From NCBI RefSeq assembly GCF_900167015.1, contig NZ_FUXX01000021.1, positions 1 to 46,397 on the forward strand: a DNA stretch of 46,397 nucleotides, read 5' to 3'. The notes below the pieces were generated by a model, which was given only the letters and a program-made list of their open reading frames with translations, ran no database searches and had not been told where the DNA came from. How positions within the stretch are numbered: position 1 is the first letter of the stretch; the number at the start of each line of letters is the position of its first letter. The translations under genes and the position numbers were made by a program. Below are positions 37,346 through 45,947 of this stretch, in pieces. This DNA is from Succinivibrio dextrinosolvens DSM 3072 (GTDB taxonomy: Bacteria > Pseudomonadota > Gammaproteobacteria > Enterobacterales > Succinivibrionaceae).

Positions 37346-37798
37346 CTAGATAGCTGGTTTTTCCGAAACAGTTACAGCCGATGGATTATCTTCTTTCTTC
37401 TGGTGAGAGAAACCTCCATGAGGTGAAGATTCAGCCTTCTTAACAGTAATTGTTGAAATCTTGTCTTTGTAGATCATCTGCTGATGATGCTTTACGTCAG
37501 TAATACTGATTGTGAATGCATCAAACGCACTTACAAGGCCTTCAAATTTAACACCAGTAATCAGAAAGATGCTTACAGGAGTACGTGAATCCATCAGCCA
37601 TTTTAAAGCTGCATTCTGGCCTTTACCCTGTACGAAGGCATTTACCATTCCTTTCTGGCGATCTTTTCCTTTATTACCAGACTTATGAGGTTTTCCTCCT
37701 ATCTTTCCGACAGGACGCTTGTGGTCTGCAGATTTTTCTGAAAATTGTCTGTTTGAGTTTTGAATATTAGTTTTCTTAAAGTCTTCCACTTTATTCAC
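37346..37798 (-). CDS. hfq: Hfq-like Sm-fold RNA-binding protein with extra N- and C-terminal tails
   Basis: A 150-residue protein with one Hfq/Sm core at about 62-118. ALKWLMDSRTPVSIFLITG starts the core, GVKFEGLVSAFDAFTISI is the Sm1 motif, and MIYKDKISTI is the Sm2 motif. Typical Hfq reads YKHAIS in Sm2, so the conserved histidine is replaced by aspartate here. The first 60 residues are a strongly basic, lysine- and asparagine-rich extension, and the last 30 form a short tail. The start is GTG with a weak AAAGAG. An internal ATG at 37648 would remove most of the extension. The gene is not next to miaA/hflX, the usual hfq context, so it may be a divergent or second Hfq. Confidence 0.75.
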   Translation of the reverse strand: MNKVEDFKKTNIQNSNRQFSEKSADHKRPVGKIGGKPHKSGNKGKDRQKGMVNAFVQGKGQNAALKWLMDSRTPVSIFLITGVKFEGLVSAFDAFTISITDVKHHQQMIYKDKISTITVKKAESSPHGGFSHQKKEDNPSAVTVSEKPAI

Positions 37799-38044
37799 GC
37801 TCTTTTATATTATTAATGCTTGCTCTAATTTACCATGAATCAACATTTTTTGATACGAAATGATTGTAATTTTGTTTTGTTACTATGTTTTTTTTGTGTG
37901 CATAATCATGAGGTTCTCAAAACTAGTGCTCTTTAATTAAACAGAAAAAATTTTTTTATAAAATTTTGTGAAAAAAGTCGCATTTTATTAAAAAAACAAC
38001 TAAAATTACACCGTGAAAATTTAACGAACTTCACCACCTTTTTT

Positions 38045-39466
38045 ATGACTAAAGTAAAGAAAACAGTTCACAGCAAGAATTTTGTATACATATGTGTAGC
38101 TATTGTCTCATGTATGTCGACTATTTTCGGCTTTAATTTAGGTGCGATTCTTTCGAGTAAAGTTCGTCTTATCAATGTGTTTATGCTGGAAGTCTACAAT
38201 GTAGACAGCATGATAAATACTTTCTTACTAGGAGCTCTGGTTGGTACCTTCCTAGGAGGAAGACTTGTTTATGATACAGGTCGTCTTCAGTCGATTCTTG
38301 GCGCATTCACTTTTGGTGTAATCGGTCAGTCAATTTCTCTGATGTCTCCAACCTTCAGTACTCTGTTCATATCAGAATTCGCCGTAGGTGCAGCCTTTGG
38401 TGTATATCTTATTTCTTCAGTAAGCTATGTAACTGAGATTTCTCCTTCTGCGTACAGAGGATCCTGTTCCTCTCTTATCGCTGTATTTTTTACCTTAGGT
38501 TTACTTTTAGCTACCGTATTAAGAGGTATTATTCCTAACTACGGTTTTTCTGTTGTATCAGGAATTGTTCTACTGTCTTTACCTTTATTAGTGTATTCAT
38601 ATCTGCGTCTGCCTGAATCTCCAAGATGGCATGCTCTGACGGGATCTTCAGATAAGGCTTTAACTGAACTTATAAGGTTAAGAGTTTCTACTTCAGAGGC
38701 TGCAAGAGAGCTTGCTGCCATCAACGAATGTATTCTTGGTGAAGAGCGAGGTATGGCTTTATTTTTCAGAAGCCCTGTATTCAGAGGGGTAACCTGGTTC
38801 TTCATTTTTATAAGTATTTCCTGCCAGCTGGCTGGTATGGCAATTCTTCCTTACATGTCACTGCAGCTTATAAAATCGTTCCAGACTGCCATGACTTTAG
38901 GCATTCTTGTTCCTTCCTCTCAGTCAGACATTAATTTTGTTTTCTTGGGATCTATTTTACTATCCGCTTTTCTTGGTGCGATTTTTACCTTCTTTGCTGT
39001 TGATAAGATTGGTCGCAAGAAGTTGTTTTTATTTGCAGTTTTCTCAAATGAAATTATTATTGCTGTAATTTATGTGTTGCTATATGGACAGTTTAGAGAG
39101 TTTGGACAGTTCTTTGTCGTGCTCCTGATGTGCATATTTGTTTTTAGTTCAACCGTATGTCTGAGTCTGCTTCTTACCGTACTGGCTTCAGAGTTGCTTG
39201 CAGTAAAAGGACGAGAATTCGGTTTAACAGTTATTTACTTATTTAACTTTGCTGCAGTTATGATGGGAATGTATTTCTTCTACAGAGCTGTTCAGAGTCT
39301 AGGTCTTCTGATGCTTCTGAGTTTCTTCCTGATAGCAGGAGCATTTCTGTTTTCATTGATTTATTCCGGTTTGCCTGAAACAAAAGGAAAACTTCTGGAA
39401 TCAATGGAGAATACAATTTTCAACGGACGAAATCTTTTAGCAATAAAATCTGATTCTCGAGACTAG
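38045..39466 (+). CDS. Sugar-porter-type major facilitator transporter
   Basis: A 473-residue inner-membrane protein with about 12 hydrophobic segments. Sugar-porter signatures are kept: GRLVYDTGR in the first loop, EISPSAYRGS, the central LPESPRWH, DKIGRKK in the eighth loop and the final LPETKGK. The sugar-binding QQxxGxN motif of helix 7 reads CQLAGMAILPY, so substrate contacts differ and the substrate is uncertain. No Shine-Dalgarno is visible (CACCACCTTTTTT before the ATG). It stands alone. Confidence 0.82.
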   Translation: MTKVKKTVHSKNFVYICVAIVSCMSTIFGFNLGAILSSKVRLINVFMLEVYNVDSMINTFLLGALVGTFLGGRLVYDTGRLQSILGAFTFGVIGQSISLMSPTFSTLFISEFAVGAAFGVYLISSVSYVTEISPSAYRGSCSSLIAVFFTLGLLLATVLRGIIPNYGFSVVSGIVLLSLPLLVYSYLRLPESPRWHALTGSSDKALTELIRLRVSTSEAARELAAINECILGEERGMALFFRSPVFRGVTWFFIFISISCQLAGMAILPYMSLQLIKSFQTAMTLGILVPSSQSDINFVFLGSILLSAFLGAIFTFFAVDKIGRKKLFLFAVFSNEIIIAVIYVLLYGQFREFGQFFVVLLMCIFVFSSTVCLSLLLTVLASELLAVKGREFGLTVIYLFNFAAVMMGMYFFYRAVQSLGLLMLLSFFLIAGAFLFSLIYSGLPETKGKLLESMENTIFNGRNLLAIKSDSRD

Positions 39467-39579
39467 TTGAGAGTTGAATCATTAATAAGTTTTTAGATTT
39501 TAACTTTGTCTTATTAGATAGAGTTGATGTTTTATATTATTTTAATAAATTAAGAGGCAAGTGAGCCAAGGATTGTCAG

Positions 39580-40926
39580 ATGTCAGATATGCCGACAAAA
39601 GCAAATTCATCAATTTCAGGATGGATTGATAATTTTTTTAAATTAAAACAGAAAAACACAAGTATCAAGACTGAGTTTTTAGCCGGTCTGACCACATTTT
39701 TCTCTATGGCTTACATTATCTTTGTTGTGCCTTCAATGCTGTCAGCTGCAGGCATGCCAAAGGACGCTGCTCTTGCTTCATGTCTTCTGACCACAGCACT
39801 GTGTACAATTTATATTGGTGTTTATGCCAACTACCCTGTGGCAGTTGCTCCTGGTATGGGATTAACCGCTTTCTTTGCCTTCTATGTGTGTGGAAGCCAG
39901 CATCTACCATGGCAGACCGCTTTAGGTGCAGTATTCATTTCTGGTATTATCTTTTTTATTTTATCTGTAACAAAGATTCGTCAGCTTATTATTGATGCTG
40001 TTCCTGCTGGACTAAAAACAGCAATTGTTGTTGGTATTGGCTGTTTTATTGCATTTATCGGTCTGCAGAGTTCAGGAATAATTGTTGCTGATCCTGCCAC
40101 AAAGGTTACTCTTGGAGATTTAACTTCCTTAAATGTCCTTCTGACACTGTTTGGTATTTTATTTACTGCCGCTCTGATCTCAATTAACGTTAAGGCTGCA
40201 GTTCTTATTGGCATCTTTGCTGTCTCCTTAATCAGTATGATTCTTGGTAATTCTGCTGTCCCATCTTCATTTGATGATGTTTTCAGCTTTGAAATGCCAA
40301 ATTTTGCAGGAACATTTATGCAGATGGATCTGCTTGGAGCTCTGCATTACGGTATTATTTCTATTATCTTTACATTCACAATCGTGGAGCTGTTTGACAC
40401 TATTGGAACTCTGATTGCTGTTACCAAGATGGCTCATATGGTTGATGAAAATGGCAAGATTGAGAATATTGACAAGGCTCTGATTTCTGATTCTGTTGGT
40501 ACTATAGCTTCTGCAGCTATCGGCACCTGTACCGTTGCAACTTATGTTGAGTCTGCAACTGGTATTAATGCTGGTGGAAGAACCGGTTTAACAGCAGTAT
40601 TTGTTGGCCTGTTATTCCTTCTAGGATTCTTTGTTACTCCATTAGGTGATTTAATTCCTGCCTGTGCAACTGCACCTGCACTGATTATCGTAGGTGGTTT
40701 AATGGCAACTAATATCAGCTCAATTGATTTTAAGGATTTTTCTGAGGGGTTCCCTGCATTCTTAACAATCATTATGATGCCATTAACCTACTCAATTGCT
40801 AATGGTTTTGCTTTTGGTTTCCTAAGCTACTGCTTTATTAAGGTATTCTCAGGAAGAATTAAAGAGATTACTCCTACTATGTGGGGAATTACTCTGTTCT
40901 TAGCTCTCAGCTTCTTTATTCGTTAA
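39580..40926 (+). CDS. NCS2-family purine permease, AzgA subgroup (adenine/guanine/hypoxanthine)
   Basis: A 448-residue inner-membrane proton symporter with about 12-14 segments. Diagnostic stretches are VAPGMGLTAFFAFYV near 87-101, VELFDTIGTLIAVT near 268-281 and ESATGINAGGRTGLTAVFVG near 325-344, all typical of AdeP/GhxP/PurP rather than uracil or xanthine permeases. AAGGA precedes the ATG. The gene ends at a long hairpin and stands alone. The exact purine cannot be told. Confidence 0.88.
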   Translation: MSDMPTKANSSISGWIDNFFKLKQKNTSIKTEFLAGLTTFFSMAYIIFVVPSMLSAAGMPKDAALASCLLTTALCTIYIGVYANYPVAVAPGMGLTAFFAFYVCGSQHLPWQTALGAVFISGIIFFILSVTKIRQLIIDAVPAGLKTAIVVGIGCFIAFIGLQSSGIIVADPATKVTLGDLTSLNVLLTLFGILFTAALISINVKAAVLIGIFAVSLISMILGNSAVPSSFDDVFSFEMPNFAGTFMQMDLLGALHYGIISIIFTFTIVELFDTIGTLIAVTKMAHMVDENGKIENIDKALISDSVGTIASAAIGTCTVATYVESATGINAGGRTGLTAVFVGLLFLLGFFVTPLGDLIPACATAPALIIVGGLMATNISSIDFKDFSEGFPAFLTIIMMPLTYSIANGFAFGFLSYCFIKVFSGRIKEITPTMWGITLFLALSFFIR

Positions 40927-40934
40927 TTTTCTTA

Positions 40935-40968
40935 TTTGTGTTTAAGCCGTTGCAGGCTTAAACACAAA
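40935..40968 (+). terminator. Terminator-like hairpin after the purine permease
   Basis: A perfect 14-bp stem (40935-40948 with 40955-40968) with loop GTTGCA. It has no clear T run, so termination may be weak or need Rho. Confidence 0.6.
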
Positions 40969-41047
40969 TATTCCTATCTGTATTCTTATCTGATTATCTG
41001 TTTTCATTCCCTTTTTTTGAAAGAGATTCTTTTGTGTATGCATATTT

Positions 41048-41076
41048 TTGCGTAGACTTGTGCAATGTGGTAAAAT
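41048..41076 (+). promoter_or_regulatory. Promoter in the gap before the OPT gene
   Basis: TTGCGT (41048-41053), a 17-bp spacer and the extended -10 TGG-TAAAAT (-10 at 41071-41076). The start would be near 41083, more than 560 nt before the next gene. Confidence 0.7.
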
Positions 41077-41082
41077 TGTGCA

Positions 41083-41285
41083 TTGCGAGTTTTGATTAAA
41101 AGGCTAATAAAAGCATTTCAGACTCATATATGTGTCTTTGTTACGATCTTTTACGGTAAGAGAATCCTTTCAAAGGTATTCCTCAGCTAAAATGATTCTG
41201 GTTAATAAGACACCGTCCTGTAGTATTGGATTTTACCGGACAATCAGCCAGCCTCGAGGTTTAGTCTCCGAGGTGTTTTTTTGTC
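41083..41285 (+). ncRNA. Candidate small RNA or attenuated leader of about 200 nt
   Basis: The RNA is bounded by the promoter above and an intrinsic terminator at 41251-41282. It contains hairpins AGACTCAT/ATGTGTCT (41120-41137, one mismatch), GAATCCTTT/AAAGG-T-ATTC (41162-41181) and GTCC-x-GTA/TAC-x-GGAC (around 41215-41241). No open frame in it is convincing. It could be a free RNA or the attenuated start of the OPT leader. No known family is recognised. Confidence 0.5.
41251..41282 (+). terminator. Intrinsic terminator upstream of the OPT gene
   Basis: The stem GCCTCG/CGAGGT (41251-41256, 41269-41274, one G-U) is followed by GTTTTTTTG. Confidence 0.75.
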
Positions 41286-41367
41286 CGTATAATGCAGGTT
41301 CATTTTCAATAAATCATTCTGAATTAAAATTAATTTTGTTTCGGTGTGATTTGTAACATTCTGAAAA

Positions 41368-41574
41368 ATAACCGAATTTCTTCTTTTTGGGCGGAAGTTA
41401 TTGTTGAGAATGCATTGATTCTTGAACTTTCGTTGTCGGAGTAGCTCTTTTCGCTGCTTGGAAGATATTTCTGCTATTACAGAAACTTTCTTTTGAGAGT
41501 GAAGTTAAAATCTGATTCTATAGAATGAATTTCCTTATTAGCGTAAGGTTAAGAGCGCCGATTTATTCGGTTAT
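41368..41574 (+). ncRNA. Candidate structured cis-RNA (riboswitch-like) before the OPT gene
   Basis: ATAACCGAAT (41368-41377) pairs perfectly with ATTCGGTTAT (41565-41574), closing a domain of about 207 nt. Nested inside, GGCG (41390-41393) pairs with CGCC (41556-41559). Internal hairpins are AGAAT/ATTCT (41407-41422), AGTAGC/GCTGCT (around 41440-41458), TTTCTG/CAGAAA (41468-41485), ACTTTC/GAGAGT (41485-41500, overlapping the previous stem by one base), ATTC/GAAT (41515-41526) and CCTTA/TAAGG (41533-41548). The architecture resembles a multi-branched riboswitch, but the sequence fits no class I can recall. Confidence 0.45.
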
Positions 41575-41645
41575 AGATTAAATAAACAATCTGCATTGAA
41601 AGCTCTCTTTGCTTTCTTGACAGAATTAATAAAAAAAACTTAACA

Positions 41646-43670
41646 ATGAAAACATCTAGCAACTCTATGAGAGAACTTACTCTCAGAGGTATTATTTTAG
41701 GTACCTTAATTACTTTAGTCTTTACTGCTTCTAATGTTTATTTAGGACTAAAGGTGGGAATGACCTTTGCATCCTCAATTCCTGCTGCTGTTATTTCAAT
41801 GGCTGTTTTGAGAATGTTTAAAGACTCATCAATTCTCGAAAATAATATTGTACAGACTCAGGCTTCTGCTGCAGGTTGTATCTCATCAATTATTTTCGTT
41901 ATGCCTGCAATGGTAATGATTGGCTACTGGAATGATTTCCCATTCTGGCAGACTTTCCTGATCTGTGCCGCAGGTGGTACTCTTGGTGTTATTTTTACTG
42001 TTCCTTTAAGATATGCAATGGTAGTGAAATCAAATCTACCTTATCCTGAAGGAGTAGCTGCCGCAGTAATTCTAAAGACAGCAAACAAGAAGTCCTCCGA
42101 TGGAGAATCACAGGCAAAGAGTGGTGTTAAATTATTAGCTTTAGGTGCTGGTTTATCATCAGTCTTTACTTTCTGTACCAGTGGTTTAAGAGTACTTTTT
42201 GATGGTTTTACCATTACAGGAAAAGTTGGAGCTGCAGTATTCTCATTAGGTACCGGTTATTCATTTGCTCTATTAGGCGCCGGTTTACTTATCGGAATCG
42301 GTGGTGGTTTTTCTCTGCTAGTTGGTACAATTTTATGCTGGGGTGTAGGTGTTCCTGTATTAACATCTATTCTTCTAAATCCAGATGCGCTGGCAGTTGA
42401 AGATTTCTCTTCAATGATCTGGGCTACCAAGCTAAGATTCGCTGGTGCAGGCTGTATTGCTATTTCTGCTTTATGGACTCTGATTGTTCTTGTTAAGCCT
42501 ATTGTTAAAGGTCTTTTAGACTCCATGGAACTTGCTAAAGAAGCTAAATCTGGTCAGATTGACTCAAGAAATACTGATTTAAGTTTCAAGCAGATGATTA
42601 TCTATACAGTTATATCGATTCTGATTATTTGTGGTGTTTTCTATAAGTTCACTACTAATATTGATATTCCTGCATTATGGAGCTGGTCATTTATTATTTT
42701 AGGAACTCTTTTAGCTGTTCTTATCGGTTTCTTATTAGCTGCATCATGTGGTTATATGGCAGGTCTGATTGGTTCATCTTCAAGTCCTATTTCTGGAATC
42801 ACAATTATTTCTGTTGTTGTTATTTCCTTATGTTACCTGGTTCTTTCAGGAGTACAGGGAATGTTCAATATTGAAGGTGGTAGAGATTTTGTTACTGCAT
42901 TTACTCTGTTTACTGCTACCGTCGTTAATGCAACAGCATGTATTTCAAACGATAACCTTCAGGATTTAAAGACTGGTCAGCTTGTAGGCGCTTCTCCAAA
43001 GCATCAGCAGGTTGCTCTGATTATCGGTACTATTATTGGTGCTTTTGTTATTGCTCCTGTTCTTGAACTTCTATACAACAGCTATGGTTTCCCAGGTGCA
43101 ATGCCAAGATCTAATATGGATCCAAGTCTTGCGCTGAATGCTCCTCAGGCAACTCTGATGGCATCTATTGCAAAAGGCATTTTCAATCATCACTTAGAAT
43201 GGACCTATATCATTATTGGTTTGATTTTAGGTGCGTTATTAATTGTTCTGAATCTTTTCATAAAGAAGATTACTAAGAACAAGATGTTCATCGCACCATT
43301 AGCTGTAGGTCTGGGTATTTATCTTCCATCAAGTGTTAATGTTGTAATTATCATTGGTGCAATTGCTTCTTACTTTATCGTTCGTCGCATTAAGCTCAAG
43401 TTTACCGATAAGGAAGAGCAGAAAAATAAACTGACCAATCTAGATAGCAGAAACAATCTAATGGCGGCAGGACTAATTGTTGGTGAAAGTCTGATGGGCG
43501 TTTTAATGGCCTTCGTTTTAACCGCATCTATTTCAACCGGTGGTTCTGATGCTCCTTTAGCTATTGATCTGGGGCTGAATGCAACTGTTATCAGCGTTAT
43601 TTCATTTGTTATCTTCTTTGGTGGACTTATTTACGTTCTACATAAGATAGCATCTGGTTCTTCTAAGTAA
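41646..43670 (+). CDS. OPT-family oligopeptide transporter
   Basis: A 674-residue inner-membrane transporter with many hydrophobic segments. The N-terminal ASNVYLGLKVGMTFASSIP, the LPYPEGVAAAVILKTAN stretch near 137-153, and the GFPGAMPRSNMDPSLALNAP-like region near 480 are typical of prokaryotic OPT proteins, which take up small peptides by proton symport. No Shine-Dalgarno is visible (AAAAAAAACTTAACA before the ATG). A hairpin, GAAAGC/GCTTTC (41599-41617), lies close to the start. The 719-bp non-coding region upstream with structured RNA suggests post-transcriptional control. Peptide specificity is unknown; metal-chelate transport is a possible alternative. Confidence 0.88.
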   Translation: MKTSSNSMRELTLRGIILGTLITLVFTASNVYLGLKVGMTFASSIPAAVISMAVLRMFKDSSILENNIVQTQASAAGCISSIIFVMPAMVMIGYWNDFPFWQTFLICAAGGTLGVIFTVPLRYAMVVKSNLPYPEGVAAAVILKTANKKSSDGESQAKSGVKLLALGAGLSSVFTFCTSGLRVLFDGFTITGKVGAAVFSLGTGYSFALLGAGLLIGIGGGFSLLVGTILCWGVGVPVLTSILLNPDALAVEDFSSMIWATKLRFAGAGCIAISALWTLIVLVKPIVKGLLDSMELAKEAKSGQIDSRNTDLSFKQMIIYTVISILIICGVFYKFTTNIDIPALWSWSFIILGTLLAVLIGFLLAASCGYMAGLIGSSSSPISGITIISVVVISLCYLVLSGVQGMFNIEGGRDFVTAFTLFTATVVNATACISNDNLQDLKTGQLVGASPKHQQVALIIGTIIGAFVIAPVLELLYNSYGFPGAMPRSNMDPSLALNAPQATLMASIAKGIFNHHLEWTYIIIGLILGALLIVLNLFIKKITKNKMFIAPLAVGLGIYLPSSVNVVIIIGAIASYFIVRRIKLKFTDKEEQKNKLTNLDSRNNLMAAGLIVGESLMGVLMAFVLTASISTGGSDAPLAIDLGLNATVISVISFVIFFGGLIYVLHKIASGSSK

Positions 43671-43690
43671 TTCATTATTGAATTTGCTGT

Positions 43691-43719
43691 AAAACTCCTC
43701 TTCACGAGGAGTTTTTTTT
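43691..43719 (+). terminator. Terminator of the OPT gene
   Basis: A 10-bp stem AAAACTCCTC/GAGGAGTTTT with loop TTCAC and T run to 43719. Confidence 0.93.
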
Positions 43720-43932
43720 GCATTCGATGCCTTTTCCCTTTTCTAAACAGCCTTTCTTTTTTGTCCCTTGTCTGTTGATAATTATGCCCAGCACTTGGCG
43801 CTTAAGCTCTCAAAGATCGGTTGACATCTTATAGTTGTATATTTCAAATAGTAGCCGTGAGTTCGGTGATGAGAACTTCAGAAAATCAATCAAATGATAA
43901 TTAAGAGGGAAGGGGAGTTTTTAGACATAACA
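43720..43932. other. Convergent spacer, no gene seen
   Basis: No open frame, RNA gene or repeat was recognised between the OPT terminator and the tolC terminator. Confidence 0.5.
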
Positions 43933-43959
43933 AAGGAGAGCTCAATTTGAGTTCTCCTT
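43933..43959 (-). terminator. Terminator-like hairpin of tolC
   Basis: 13-bp arms with one mismatch or G-U (43933-43945 with 43947-43959). The T stretch after it on the minus strand is short (TTTGTT). Confidence 0.65.
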
Positions 43960-43982
43960 AGGAAAGAATCTTTTGAAGTAGG

Positions 43983-45332
43983 TTATTTCTTTACAAGACT
44001 GTTGTTAATCTGGTTGATGTGTTCAACCTTAAGATCTCCCTGAGTGTACATCAGGTTAAGTCTTGCCAGAATGTAATCATAGCGTGACTGAGCTGACTGC
44101 TGCATTGCATTGTATAGGTTCTGTGTAGCATCAAGCACATCAGTCATGGTACGGGTACCAACATCATAGCCGGCAATGGTAGCATCTAATGCAGATTTTG
44201 CTGAAGCAACAGTATTCTTGTAGGCTGTAACTTTACTGATAGCTGCATTAACATTGTTGTAGCTGTTATTTACGTTAGTCAGTAATGTTCTGTGAGCATT
44301 TTCAAGAGCCTCTGACTGAGCAACATAGTTTGCGGTTGCTTTATCTACAGCTGCAGATGTTTCGCCACCATGATAAATAGGAATATTCAGAGTAAGTCCT
44401 ACAGACTTAGACCAGGAGTTGTTATCCACCCAGCCTGGAGTTGGATTTTCGTGGCTGTAGTCCGTGTAAGCTGTTTTGATATTAGCGTTAAAATCAAGCG
44501 TTGGTTCGTGACCAGTTCTTGCTAGGGTAATGTTATCCTTAGCTATATCACGCGAAACAACAGCTTCCTGTAGGGCAATGTTATTCTCTTCTGCTCTTTT
44601 GATAAGTCTCTGAAGAGTTTCATTCACCTTAGGAGTATCAAATTTTGTTATATCGAGTTCTGAAAGCTGGTTTGATGTTACAGTATTTCCGGTAAGGATT
44701 CGAATCTGCTCATATGAGTTAATCAGGGCATTTTCTGCAGAAATAACGTTAGCCGTTGATAAGTCGTAAGCAGCCTGAGCTTCAAGCTTGTCTGTTTCTG
44801 CAATAAGACCAACATTAAGTCTTTTTTCAGCTTCGTCAAGCTGTCTTTTTAGTGCCTGATTGTTTGCCTGCTGGTATTTTAGTGTTTCTGCTGCATTTAG
44901 AACATTGAAATATGCAGTGCTTACTCTCAGAATTAAATCCTGTTGAGCATCTGCATAAGCCAAATCATTCAGGGTAGCTGTTTTTTCTGCAATTGAACGG
45001 TTAACCCAGCTGGAATGTCTCCAGATGGCCTGAGATAAGGTTGCGCCTGCTGAAGCTACTTTGTTGCTGGCTCTTCCTTCATATGTCGCAGTCTTTACAT
45101 AATTTGTGCGAGTTTTAGTTAGAGAGCCTACAACATCAATCTGAGGTAAAAGGGCTGCTGTTGCCTGTGAAATTCCTGCATGTGCGGCATCAGCATTTGC
45201 CTTAGCCTGATTTAGCTCGGTATCTTTTTGAAGTGCTTCTTTGTAGATATCCATAAGATCTTCTGCCTGAACGCTGAAGATAGCAAGTGAACATGCAACA
45301 GTTAAAGCTAAAGATGATATCTTAAAATTCAT
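43983..45332 (-). CDS. tolC: TolC-family outer-membrane efflux channel
   Basis: A 449-residue outer-membrane protein forming the exit duct of tripartite drug pumps and type I secretion. A signal peptide covers 1-23 (cleavage likely after VQA). Two repeats of the OEP domain follow (about 25-215 and 235-435), with the alternating helix pattern of ATAALLPQIDVVGSL, SQAIWRHSSW, ARTGHEPTLDFNANI and VGTRTMTDVLDATQNLYNA. Length is slightly under E. coli TolC (493). No pump genes are adjacent. The ATG is preceded directly by a small hairpin, GTATTT/AAATAC, and has no close Shine-Dalgarno. Confidence 0.92.
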   Translation of the reverse strand: MNFKISSLALTVACSLAIFSVQAEDLMDIYKEALQKDTELNQAKANADAAHAGISQATAALLPQIDVVGSLTKTRTNYVKTATYEGRASNKVASAGATLSQAIWRHSSWVNRSIAEKTATLNDLAYADAQQDLILRVSTAYFNVLNAAETLKYQQANNQALKRQLDEAEKRLNVGLIAETDKLEAQAAYDLSTANVISAENALINSYEQIRILTGNTVTSNQLSELDITKFDTPKVNETLQRLIKRAEENNIALQEAVVSRDIAKDNITLARTGHEPTLDFNANIKTAYTDYSHENPTPGWVDNNSWSKSVGLTLNIPIYHGGETSAAVDKATANYVAQSEALENAHRTLLTNVNNSYNNVNAAISKVTAYKNTVASAKSALDATIAGYDVGTRTMTDVLDATQNLYNAMQQSAQSRYDYILARLNLMYTQGDLKVEHINQINNSLVKK

Positions 45333-45641
45333 ATGTATTTGCGAAAATACAGTCTCTTTATAAGAATGAGAAGGTATTTCGCACCTCCTGTTAAATCACC
45401 GACCGCGCAGAGCTCTGAATTATGATGAGATCCAAAGTTGCTATATTTCTTTAATAACGTAGTCAATTCTGGACAGGGAGCACTAGTAATTGAAATTAAC
45501 TTCAGCATAATGCAGAAGAAAACAAATACCCCTGTAAGATTATTTTAGTTTTAAAGCCGTAAGATTATATCAACACAAATCACAATGCGTAATTTATAAA
45601 TTGAGATATTGCGCAACAAATTAATATTTGAATGTAACGGA
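45333..45641 (-). promoter_or_regulatory. Upstream region of tolC
   Basis: No gene is seen. GTAAGATTAT occurs twice in direct orientation (45534-45543 and 45559-45568), 25 bp apart, as response-regulator sites often do. A perfect CACCTCCT (45382-45389, AGGAGGTG on the minus strand) lies about 50 nt before the tolC ATG without a usable start codon after it. Confidence 0.4.
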
Positions 45642-45717
45642 TGGTGGAGGTAAACGGGATCGAACCGATGACCCTCTGCTTGCAAAGCAGATGCTCTCCC
45701 AACTGAGCTATACCCCC
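45642..45717 (-). tRNA. tRNA-Ala (anticodon TGC), copy 1
   Basis: A 76-nt cloverleaf on the minus strand with acceptor GGGGGTA/TACCTCC, anticodon loop TTTGCAA and encoded CCA. Confidence 0.96.
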
Positions 45718-45733
45718 ACAGAAGGATATGAAA

Positions 45734-45809
45734 TGGTGGAGGTAAACGGGATCGAACCGATGACCCTCTGCTTGCAAAGCAGATGCTCTCCCAACTGAGC
45801 TATACCCCC
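45734..45809 (-). tRNA. tRNA-Ala (anticodon TGC), copy 2
   Basis: Identical to copy 1, with a 92-bp repeat period. It stands outside any rRNA operon. Confidence 0.96.
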
Positions 45810-45825
45810 ACAAGGGATTTTGAAC

Positions 45826-45901
<76 letters not shown>

Positions 45902-45919
45902 ATATTCAAAACGAGATTC

Positions 45920-45947
45920 ATTATATATGATATTTGAGATAGGTCAA
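45920..45947 (-). promoter_or_regulatory. Sigma-70 promoter of the tRNA-Ala cluster
   Basis: On the minus strand TTGACC (45947-45942), a 16-bp spacer and TATAAT (45925-45920). Confidence 0.85.

Noticed and set aside
41132..41356. A 74-codon plus-strand frame in the gap before the OPT gene
   Set aside because: It runs through an intrinsic terminator, has no Shine-Dalgarno and resembles no protein.
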